DNA of 64,000 bases. Origin: Virgisporangium aurantiacum (GTDB lineage: Bacteria; Actinomycetota; Actinomycetes; Mycobacteriales; Micromonosporaceae). The notes under the pieces were generated by a model that saw nothing but the letters and a program-made list of their open reading frames with translations, did no database searches and was not told the origin of the DNA. This document shows positions 8,180-15,640 of this stretch, in pieces. Location of the stretch: the NCBI RefSeq assembly GCF_016863635.1, contig NZ_BOPG01000024.1, forward strand, positions 248,001 to 312,000, in the 5' to 3' direction. Each line of letters begins with the position of its first letter. Within the stretch, counting starts at the first letter, position 1. The position numbers and the translations under genes are program-made.

Positions 8180-9513
8180 TTGGCCTTGTCCAACGCCGCC
8201 TGTGCGGTGCTCTGCGCCTGCGCCAGCAGGCCGTTGAGGGCGTTCTCGTCGACCTTGCCGGCCGACAGGTTCGGGATCGACTGCACCACCACGTTGACCA
8301 GAGCGAGCTGGATCTGGCTCCAGGCGCCGGTGAACGGCGTGCCGGCCGACTTCCCCGACGAGTCCACGATCGCCGCGAGCGCCGGATCGTCCTTCAGCGC
8401 CGCCGCGGCCGCCGCGTTCGTCGGGAGTTCGCCGAACGTCCGGTAGTACTTCTCCTGCGACTCCTGGCTGGTCAGCATCTTCACCAGCGCGAGCGACAGG
8501 TCCCGGTTCTTGCTGTACTTCGCGACCACGAGGTTGTCGCCGGAGAGGATGCTGGTGGCCGGCACGCCGCCGCTGGGTAGCGCCGTCGCGCCGGGCGGGA
8601 TCGTCGGCATGACCGCGTATCCGTACTTGCCGGCGACCGCGGACTTGTCGAGCGTCACCTTCGAACTGGCCGAGACCATCGGCAGGAACGCCGCCTTGCC
8701 GGCGCCGAACGCGGCGATCACCTGCGCGTTCTTCCATCCCACGGCGGCCGGGTCGACGACCTTGTCGGTCGCCAGCCAGCCGAGGTACGTGCGGTAGGCC
8801 GCGCGCGAGGTCGGGTCGTCGAGCCGCAGGGTGCGGCCGTCGACGATCGGGTTGCCGGCCTGCACGTCCATCGCCCAGATGAACTTCCACGGGTCGAAGC
8901 TGTCGGCGTAGCCGATCGCGAGGCCGAAGGTGCCCGGTTTCGTCAGCTTCTTCGCCTGGTCGCGCAGGCCGTCCCAGCTGTCGGCGGGCTGGTCGATGCC
9001 GGCCGCGGCGAGCAGGTCCCTGTTGTACGCCATCACGAACGGCCGGCTGGCGAACGGGATGCCGACCTCGTGTTGCTTGTCCGGGCCGGAGATGCCGAGC
9101 GTGGCCGGCAGGAACCGGTCGCGTCCGCCGACCTTGGTCCAGTCGTCGGCGGTGAGCTCCACGAACGCGCCGGTGGCGTAGGCGGTCGGGGTGAACGTGG
9201 TGCCCAGCGCGTAGACGTCGGGCCCCTGACCGGCGAGCACCGAGGTCTGGATCTTCGTCAGCTCGTCGTTGGGTGAGGCGAAGGTCTCGAACCGTACGGT
9301 GGCGCCGGTCTCGTTCCTGAACCGGTCCGAGATCTCGGTGAACCACTGCCGCTGCTGGTCGGGGAAGACCGTGTTGGCGCCCATCAGGACGGTGAGCGTC
9401 TTGCCGGCGCCGTCGAGCCCGCCGCCGCTGTCGTCGGGCTCACCGCAGGCCGGCAGGCCCGCGGTCAACAGGATCACGCCGACCATCGCGGCGATGTTTC
9501 GTCTGGTCGTCAT
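8176..9513 (-). CDS. Sugar-binding lipoprotein of ABC transporter (SBP family 1)
   Basis: The 445-residue protein has a lipoprotein signal with lipobox LPAC (Cys at about residue 27) and the usual extracellular solute-binding family 1 pattern: VLMGANTVFP, QGPDVYALGTTFTP, YNRDLLAAAGI and a late KMLTSQESQEKYY. It is anchored outside the membrane and delivers a sugar or oligosaccharide to the two permeases. First gene of the six-gene minus-strand operon, read away from the lacI-type gene, so the 152-base gap between them holds its promoter and operator. Confidence 0.92.
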   Translation of the reverse strand: MTTRRNIAAMVGVILLTAGLPACGEPDDSGGGLDGAGKTLTVLMGANTVFPDQQRQWFTEISDRFRNETGATVRFETFASPNDELTKIQTSVLAGQGPDVYALGTTFTPTAYATGAFVELTADDWTKVGGRDRFLPATLGISGPDKQHEVGIPFASRPFVMAYNRDLLAAAGIDQPADSWDGLRDQAKKLTKPGTFGLAIGYADSFDPWKFIWAMDVQAGNPIVDGRTLRLDDPTSRAAYRTYLGWLATDKVVDPAAVGWKNAQVIAAFGAGKAAFLPMVSASSKVTLDKSAVAGKYGYAVMPTIPPGATALPSGGVPATSILSGDNLVVAKYSKNRDLSLALVKMLTSQESQEKYYRTFGELPTNAAAAAALKDDPALAAIVDSSGKSAGTPFTGAWSQIQLALVNVVVQSIPNLSAGKVDENALNGLLAQAQSTAQAALDKAK

Positions 9514-9569
9514 GGCTACTCCGAGGGGTGGGGGGCGGCTTGGGCCTCGGTACCGGTTCGCCGGACGCT

Positions 9570-9613
9570 AGCAACGTGGCAACGCGGCAACAATCGTTTG
9601 CCATTCGTTGCCA
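9570..9613. promoter_or_regulatory. Nested palindromic operator between ABC operon and LacI gene
   Basis: Outer arms TGGCAACG (9577-9584) and CGTTGCCA (9606-9613) are perfect inverted repeats; inner arms GGCAA (9586-9590) and TTGCC (9598-9602) share almost the same centre (9594-9595). On the left, GCAAC recurs every 8 bases (9571, 9579, 9587). This is the only strong dyad in the divergent gap and fits a LacI-family dimer or tetramer site controlling the operon and lacI itself. Confidence 0.65.
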
Positions 9614-9665
9614 TCGGTGATTCCGTAAGACTGTCAGCAGTTGATTTGTCGTCGAGGGAGACGAC

Positions 9666-10706
9666 GTGGAAACCGGCCAGGGGCACCGGCGCCGTCCGGT
9701 CACCATCGCCGACGTGGCCGCGGCGACCGGCGTGGCGCCGTCCACCGTGTCGCGCGCGTTGAACAAGCCCGGACGCGTCAACGAGGTCACCCGCCAACGC
9801 ATCCAGGCGGCCGCCCGCGCGCTCAACTACGTGCCCGACTCCCGGGCACGGGCGCTCGCGTCCGGCCGGACCCGCACCGTGGCCGTGCTCGTCTCCGACG
9901 TGACCAACCCGTTCTACTTCGGCATGATCCGCGGCACGCAGGAGCAGCTGAAGGCGGCGGGGTACGCGCATCTGCTCATCGACACGGAGGACTCCGGCGA
10001 GCACGAGGCGGAGATGCTGCACAAGATGCGGCAGTCACTCGACGGTGCGATCCTCGGCGCGTCCCGCCTGCCCGAGCGGGCGCTCGCCGCGCTGGCCGAG
10101 GAGATCCCGCTGGTGACGGTGAACCGCAACGTCCCCGGCGTGCAGAGCGTGGTCATCGACACGCCGGCCGGTATCGCGCAGGCCGTCGAGCACCTGGTCT
10201 CGCTCGGTCACCGGAACATCGTCTACGTCTCGGGGCCCGAACGGTCCTGGTCGAACCAGGCGCGCTGGCAGGCGATGCGCAGCGCCGCCGAGCGGCACGG
10301 ACGGCAGTTCCAGCGGGTCGGCCCGTTCCCACCCGGCCGCGGTTCCGGCTCGGCGGCGGCCGACGCAGTGCTCAACACCGCCGCCACCGCCTGCATCGCG
10401 TTCAACGACCTGCTCGCCATCGGCATGCTGACGCGGCTGCGCGGACGCGGCGTCCGCGTGCCGGAGGACCTCAGTGTGGTCGGCTGCGACGACATCTTCG
10501 GCGCCGACTTCAGCAACCCGCCGCTGACCACGTTGACCGCGCCCATCCAGCAGGCGGGCCGGGTGGCGGTGGCCATGCTGCTGTCGAGGCTGGACAGTCG
10601 GGGTCCGGAGGCGGTGCGCCGCAACGTCGTCCTGCCCACCTACCTGACCGTGCGCGAGTCCACCGGTCCGGCCCCGGACCGGCATCGACCCACGTCATTA
10701 CCCTAA
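9666..10706 (+). CDS. LacI family transcriptional regulator
   Basis: The 346-residue protein has the LacI-type helix-turn-helix at residues 13-60 (TIADVAAATGVAPSTVSRAL, hinge RARALASGRTRT) followed by the periplasmic-binding-protein-like effector domain (SDVTNPFYFGMIRG, the GCDDIFGAD motif near the C-terminus). It starts at GTG with a GAGGGAG Shine-Dalgarno 4-5 bases upstream. Divergent from the ABC sugar operon, it is very likely its local repressor, with the inducer being the imported sugar or a breakdown product. Confidence 0.92.
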   Translation: METGQGHRRRPVTIADVAAATGVAPSTVSRALNKPGRVNEVTRQRIQAAARALNYVPDSRARALASGRTRTVAVLVSDVTNPFYFGMIRGTQEQLKAAGYAHLLIDTEDSGEHEAEMLHKMRQSLDGAILGASRLPERALAALAEEIPLVTVNRNVPGVQSVVIDTPAGIAQAVEHLVSLGHRNIVYVSGPERSWSNQARWQAMRSAAERHGRQFQRVGPFPPGRGSGSAAADAVLNTAATACIAFNDLLAIGMLTRLRGRGVRVPEDLSVVGCDDIFGADFSNPPLTTLTAPIQQAGRVAVAMLLSRLDSRGPEAVRRNVVLPTYLTVRESTGPAPDRHRPTSLP

Positions 10707-10813
10707 GTGGTGACCCGCTGTCAAAAGGTAGTCACATGCGCTCCCGTTCCTCGACGGCGGGACGAGGATCCCTGTCGCACGGATGAGACGGCCGCGAGGG
10801 GGCGGAATCGACA

Positions 10814-12808
10814 ATGACCACAACGACCGACAACGACCTCGCCGTCATCACGCTTCCCGACTTCCTCGGCGCGAACGAGATCGGACTGCTGTCGCTCGCC
10901 GACCGCCGGCTGATCGTCCGCCAGGCGTCGACGGTGCTGGAGCACAGCTACGCCATGCTGGGTTTCAAGGTCGCCCGGTACGGCATCAACCCGCTGCAGC
11001 GGCTGCGGCTCCTGGCCGACCGGCTCGACCGTCCCGGCTACTCGGAGCCGGAGTGGCGTTTCCACGCCGAGATCGTGGACGTCTTCAACTCGCTGCACGA
11101 CCTGCACACCCGGTACGTCCTGCCGCGGCCGTTCGACAAGGTCGTGGCGTACGTGCCGTTCCTGTTGAAGGAGTTCACCCAGGACGGCCGGCGGCGGTAC
11201 CTGGTCGGGCGCCGGGAGGCCACGCCGGGTGAGATCCACCATCCGGCCTTCGTTCCCGACGTCGAGATCACCCACTGGAACGGTGTGCCGATCGCGCGCG
11301 CCGTCGAGCGGTTCGCCGACCGGTTCCCGGGCGCGAATCCCGAGGCCTGCCACGCCCGCGCGGTCGACCGGTTCACGTTCCGCTCGTTGGCGTTCGGTGC
11401 GCCACCGGACGAGGAGACGCTCACCATCCGGTTCATCGATCTGCAGAACAGGGTGCAGGTGGTGGAGACGGTCTGGTTGGTCGCGCCGACGAACCTGGTG
11501 CCCCCACCGGCGGGCCCGGGCGGCCCGGGCGGGCCGGTCGCGGGCGAAGCGGACGGCACGGACGGCTTCGCCGTCGGCATCGACGTGGAGGCCGATCACC
11601 TCGCCCGGATCCGCACCCGGCTGTTCGCGCCGGAGTTCGTCGCCGCCGAGGTGTCGGGCCGCGCGGTCGACGTCGGGCCCGACGGGGTGGCGGTCTCCCC
11701 GGAATGGTCGACGATCTTCGAGGCGCGCCCGGTCGACGCGGGTGGCCGCGCGTTCGGCCACCTGCGGATCCGCCGGTTCGGTCCGCAGACCCCGTTGGCG
11801 CCGGGAATGGCGGCGGGATGGATCCAGGGATTCGTCAACGAGTTCATCCGGCTGCTCGGGGAACTGCCCCAGGACGGCGTCGTCGTCGACATCCGGGGCA
11901 ACCCCGGTGGCTTCGTCCTGGCCTCCGAACTGTGCCTGCAGGTGCTGACCGGTCGCCCCGTCGAACCCGAACCGGCACAGCTCGCCGCGACGGCGTTGAA
12001 CCTGCGGATCTGCCGCGCCCTCGATGACTTCGACGAGTGGACGCGCTCGACCGAGCAGGCCCTCGAGTCCGGATCCCCCCACTCGGCCGGCGTTGCGCTC
12101 ACCCCGCCGTGGCTGATCGACCTCGCGCCGCAGTCGTACTTCGGCCCGGTCGTGCTGCTCACCGACGCCCGTTGCTACTCCGCGGCGGACATCTTCGCCG
12201 CCGGCTTCCAGGACAACGGGATCGGCGACGTCCTGGGAACGGACAACAACATCGGCGCGGGCGGCGGCAACGTCTGGCAGATGTCGAGAACCGTCCCGCA
12301 GCCGCTGCTCGACCGGCCGGAGTTCCCGTTCGACCCGCTGCCCGGCGGGGCCGACCTCACGTTCGTCATCCGGCGGTTGCTGCGGGTCGGCCCGAATGCC
12401 GGAACGCCGTTGGAGGATTACGGCCTCCTGCCCAAGCGGCATCACGTCATCACCCGCGACGACCTCCTCCGCGGCGAGGTCGACCTGATGGCCGTGGCGG
12501 CGGAGATGCTGGGCGAGCGGACGCCCCGCCGGTTCGACGTCGACCTGTCCACGGCCGACGGCGTGCTGACGGTCCGGTTCGCGACGCTCGGCGTCGACCG
12601 CGCGGACGTCATCGTCGACGGTCGGCCGCTGCTGACGGTCGACCTCGGCGGCAACCCCGCGCCGACACCGGTCCCCGTCCGGGGAACCCCGCAGACGGTC
12701 CAGGTGATCGGGTTCGACAACGGCAACCGGGTCGCGCTACGGACGTTCGTCGACCGGGGTGCCGACGGTCTGCGTCTGCGCACCGCGTTCGCGTTCCCCA
12801 CCGGATAG
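10814..12808 (+). CDS. S41 (C-terminal processing/tricorn-like) peptidase family protein
   Basis: The 664-residue protein has no signal peptide. Residues about 340-500 carry the S41 catalytic core: VVVDIRGNPGG (G362-G366) and TDARCYSAADIFAAGF with the expected nucleophile S456, followed by IGDVLGTDNNIGAGGG. The N-terminal 250 residues (QASTVLEHSYAMLGFK; LHDLHTRYVLPRPF) resemble the helical region that precedes S41 domains, with a PDZ-like section (DVEITHWNGVPI). It ends with a beta-rich domain of about 90 residues. It precedes the trypsin-VMAP gene by 109 bases on the same strand; whether it belongs to that system is open. A Pro/Gly-rich loop at 230-245 is a linker. Confidence 0.8.
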   Translation: MTTTTDNDLAVITLPDFLGANEIGLLSLADRRLIVRQASTVLEHSYAMLGFKVARYGINPLQRLRLLADRLDRPGYSEPEWRFHAEIVDVFNSLHDLHTRYVLPRPFDKVVAYVPFLLKEFTQDGRRRYLVGRREATPGEIHHPAFVPDVEITHWNGVPIARAVERFADRFPGANPEACHARAVDRFTFRSLAFGAPPDEETLTIRFIDLQNRVQVVETVWLVAPTNLVPPPAGPGGPGGPVAGEADGTDGFAVGIDVEADHLARIRTRLFAPEFVAAEVSGRAVDVGPDGVAVSPEWSTIFEARPVDAGGRAFGHLRIRRFGPQTPLAPGMAAGWIQGFVNEFIRLLGELPQDGVVVDIRGNPGGFVLASELCLQVLTGRPVEPEPAQLAATALNLRICRALDDFDEWTRSTEQALESGSPHSAGVALTPPWLIDLAPQSYFGPVVLLTDARCYSAADIFAAGFQDNGIGDVLGTDNNIGAGGGNVWQMSRTVPQPLLDRPEFPFDPLPGGADLTFVIRRLLRVGPNAGTPLEDYGLLPKRHHVITRDDLLRGEVDLMAVAAEMLGERTPRRFDVDLSTADGVLTVRFATLGVDRADVIVDGRPLLTVDLGGNPAPTPVPVRGTPQTVQVIGFDNGNRVALRTFVDRGADGLRLRTAFAFPTG

Positions 12809-12917
12809 GGGGTGCAGACGGACATACGACCCACACATGGCCCATCCGGGCGATGGCCCGTCGCCGATCGTGGCGGTACGTTCACCGTCTGCCCTGTCGT
12901 ATGCCCGAGCCCGGGGG

Positions 12918-14648
12918 ATGGTTGTGAACGACGACCAGTGGCCTGCGCAGGTGTTCGACGCCGACGGGCTCTCGGGCAGCGGCTCCGGGTTCCTGATCGG
13001 CCCCGACCGGGTGATGACCGCCGCGCACGTCGTCGACGGCATGGCCCGGCCGACCGTGCGGCTGCCGGCCCGGCCCGGCCTCGGCGAGGTCCCCGCCACC
13101 GTCGAGTTCGCGGGGCCGTGGCAGCGCGACGGTGACGGCCACGGCGACGTCGCCGTCCTCCGGCTCGCCGCGGCCGTCGACGTGACGCCCGCCCGGTTCG
13201 CCGCCCGCAACGCGCTCGACCTGCCCCGCGACCTGATCGTCATGGGCTTCCCGGCCACCCCGGACGGACTGGCCCGGATCGCCACCGTGCGGGCGACCAC
13301 CGCGCGGTTCCTCGTGGAGGGCGAGTGGATCCAGGTGCACAGCCGGGCGGCGCACGGTCCGTCGGTGGCCAAGGGCTACAGCGGAGCGGCCGTCGCGCTC
13401 GCGTCCAGCGGCGAAGTGGTCGGCATGATCACCGCGGCCGTCGGTGCGGACCGGCTCGGGCACATGCTCCCCGTCACCCGGCTGGCGCACCACTGGCAAC
13501 CGCTCGCCGACCTGCTCCCGCTCGGACCCCTCACCGCCGCCGCGCACGCCGAGCTGCGGCGCGACCTGGCCGCGGTGCCCGTCGACCGGGCGCGGACCGC
13601 GGCGGTGCGGGTGGTCGACGAGGACGGCGGTCCGGATCCGGACGCCGGGGCGCTCGCAGCGGCCGGTACCGCGTACGAGGTCGCGGCCTATCTCGCGGAA
13701 GGGCTTTACCTGGACGGCGTGAGCGTGGCCCGGATCGCGGCGGTGCTCGCCTCGTTCCGGCAGGCCCTCCGGGCCGACGCGGCCGACGACGCGGCGCCGC
13801 CGGTGGAGGAGCCGGTCACCGTCTCGGTGCAGGTGGCGCGCAGCGGATCCGGGCAGCGCAACGTGCTGCTGGGGGTGCGGGTGCGGCACGGCGGGCGGGC
13901 GCTGGCCGAGGTCTGCCACGAGGTGGTCGCCCGGAGCCGGCTGCGGGCCCGCGTGCAGGAGGTGCTGCCGGAGGCGATCGGCGGGCACGTGCCGCGCGGT
14001 GCGCAGGTCGCGGTCGAGTTCATCCTGCCGCGCGGCTCGCTGTCGATGCCCGTCGACACGTGGACGCTCGGCGTGGGCAGCGTCGTCCAGGTCGGCTGGC
14101 GCCATCCGGTCACCGTCCGGGACCTGGCCCGCGCGCAGCAACGCGTCCCCGACTGGGAGCATGACCGGCGCTGGACGGTGCTGCGGACGGCCGGGACCAC
14201 CGACGAGATCGTGCACTGGATCGGCTGCGGCGACACCGTCGACGCGTCCCGGCTCGCCGCGATGTTCGCCCTGCACGCCTCGCGGGCGATGCTCGCGCTG
14301 GACACCCCGCCCGAGCCGGCGGCGACCCATCCGGCGCTGCGGGCCGCGTTCGACAGCGGCATCCCGGCCATCCTCTGGCGCCGGTCGCCGTGCCCGCCGG
14401 AGTGTCCGGGAAGCTCGGTGCCCGCCGACTGCCCCGGCCGGCGGTTCCGGGCCCGGATGGCCGGCCGCATCGGCGCCGGTGATTGGATGGACCTTCCGGA
14501 GACCGTGCGCCGGCTGCGGTCGGAAGCGGGCGTCACGGACGACGACGACCACGACGGACACGCCGTCACCCTGCTGTGGGACCCGCCCGGGCAGCGCCCG
14601 GCGGCCCCGCCGCTGCGGATGGCCGGCACGGGACGAGGGGCGGCATGA
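12918..14648 (+). CDS. Trypsin-like protease fused to VMAP-C domain (conflict-system effector)
   Basis: 576 residues. The N-terminal domain is a trypsin-like serine protease without signal peptide: His in TAAHVV (H37), Asp in HGDVAVL (D77), Ser in KGYSGAAV (S155). After a helical middle (about 200-300), the C-terminal half matches the VMAP-C pattern: FILPRGSLSMPVDTW, HPVTVRDLAR, WEHDRRW, and GIPAILWRR. Proteins of this build are the vWA-MoxR-associated (VMAP) component of ternary conflict systems proposed by comparative genomics; the protease is the presumed effector. The start is uncertain: ATG 12918 or GTG 12924, both behind GGGGG at 12913-12917; ATG 12837 has no ribosome site. Stop overlaps the MoxR start (ATGA), which supports joint function. 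Confidence 0.82.
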   Translation: MVVNDDQWPAQVFDADGLSGSGSGFLIGPDRVMTAAHVVDGMARPTVRLPARPGLGEVPATVEFAGPWQRDGDGHGDVAVLRLAAAVDVTPARFAARNALDLPRDLIVMGFPATPDGLARIATVRATTARFLVEGEWIQVHSRAAHGPSVAKGYSGAAVALASSGEVVGMITAAVGADRLGHMLPVTRLAHHWQPLADLLPLGPLTAAAHAELRRDLAAVPVDRARTAAVRVVDEDGGPDPDAGALAAAGTAYEVAAYLAEGLYLDGVSVARIAAVLASFRQALRADAADDAAPPVEEPVTVSVQVARSGSGQRNVLLGVRVRHGGRALAEVCHEVVARSRLRARVQEVLPEAIGGHVPRGAQVAVEFILPRGSLSMPVDTWTLGVGSVVQVGWRHPVTVRDLARAQQRVPDWEHDRRWTVLRTAGTTDEIVHWIGCGDTVDASRLAAMFALHASRAMLALDTPPEPAATHPALRAAFDSGIPAILWRRSPCPPECPGSSVPADCPGRRFRARMAGRIGAGDWMDLPETVRRLRSEAGVTDDDDHDGHAVTLLWDPPGQRPAAPPLRMAGTGRGAA

Positions 14649-15640
14649 CGCAGACCGAACCGACCACGGACTGGTGGATCTTCACGGGGACGGGCGAGCC
14701 GCACGACCGGATCGACGACCTGCCCGCCCCGCCGCCGTGGCGGGTGTTCCGGGGCGAGCCGGCGCTCCCGTCGCCGCCGCCGTCGACCGCGCACGCCGAC
14801 GTGGTGCGCGCCGTCACCTACCGGCCCGACCGGCGCACGGTCCAGCAGGTCAACGCGGCGCTGTACCTGCGGCGGCCGCTGCTGGTGACCGGCCCGCCCG
14901 GCACCGGCAAGACCTCGCTGGCCTACGCGGTGGCGCACGAACTGTCGCTGGGCCCGGTGCTGCGGTGGTCGATCAGCAGCCAGGTGACGCTGCGCGACGG
15001 GCTCTACCAGTACGACCCGCTGGGCCGCCTGCAGGACGCCAACCGCCGCGCCGACGCCGCCGAGGACATCGGCGACTACCTGCGGCTCGGCCCGCTGGGG
15101 ACGGCGATGCTGCCGTACCCGCGTCCCCGGGTCCTGCTGATCGACGAGATCGACAAGAGCGACCTCGACCTGCCCAACGACCTGCTGACCATCTTCGAGG
15201 ACGGCAGCTACGAGATCCCGGAACTGGTCCGCGCGTCGGCGCCGACCGCCGACGTCCTCGACGCCGGCGGCACCGAACGGGTGACGATCACCGGCGGCCG
15301 CGTCACCTGCCGGGCGTTCCCGCTGGTGGTGATGACGAGCAACGGCGAACGCGAGTTCCCGCCGGCCTTCCTGCGGCGGTGCATCACGGTGGCGATCCCG
15401 CAACCGACCGGCGCCGAACTGAACCGCATCATCGCCGCGCACCTGCCCGGCATGGTCGAGCACTCGGCCGAGGTGATCGAACAGTTCCTGGTCCGCCGCT
15501 CGGCCGGCGAACTGGCGACCGACCAGTTGCTGAACGCGATCTACCTGACCCAGGTCACGGGCGCCACCGACGAGCGCGCCCTGGCCGCCGACCTGATGCC
15601 GTACCTGTCGACCCCGCTGCCCGACGCCGATGCCGGCTGA
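14645..15640 (+). CDS. MoxR-type AAA+ ATPase of VMAP system
   Basis: 331 residues with intact AAA+ motifs: Walker A GPPGTGKTS (G83-), Walker B LLIDEIDKSD (D167, E168), sensor-1 VVMTSNGER and a likely arginine finger in FLRRC. The split between Walker A and B contains the long insert typical of MoxR/GvpN-like ATPases acting on vWA-domain partners. Its start overlaps the trypsin-VMAP stop and its end overlaps the next start by 11 bases, so all three proteins are made together. In the proposed systems the ATPase couples NTP use to control of the effector. Unlike the AAA module in the next gene, this one looks catalytically complete. Confidence 0.9.
   Translation: MTQTEPTTDWWIFTGTGEPHDRIDDLPAPPPWRVFRGEPALPSPPPSTAHADVVRAVTYRPDRRTVQQVNAALYLRRPLLVTGPPGTGKTSLAYAVAHELSLGPVLRWSISSQVTLRDGLYQYDPLGRLQDANRRADAAEDIGDYLRLGPLGTAMLPYPRPRVLLIDEIDKSDLDLPNDLLTIFEDGSYEIPELVRASAPTADVLDAGGTERVTITGGRVTCRAFPLVVMTSNGEREFPPAFLRRCITVAIPQPTGAELNRIIAAHLPGMVEHSAEVIEQFLVRRSAGELATDQLLNAIYLTQVTGATDERALAADLMPYLSTPLPDADAG

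Noticed and set aside
10707-10813. Inverted repeat GTGAC-N16-GTCAC before the S41 gene
   Set aside because: Five-base arms with a long spacer are expected by chance; no link to a regulator.
12759-12917. Longer trypsin-VMAP protein starting at 12759 or 12837
   Set aside because: The first overlaps the S41 gene, gives a Cys/Arg-rich non-homologous lead and has no ribosome site; the second also lacks one.
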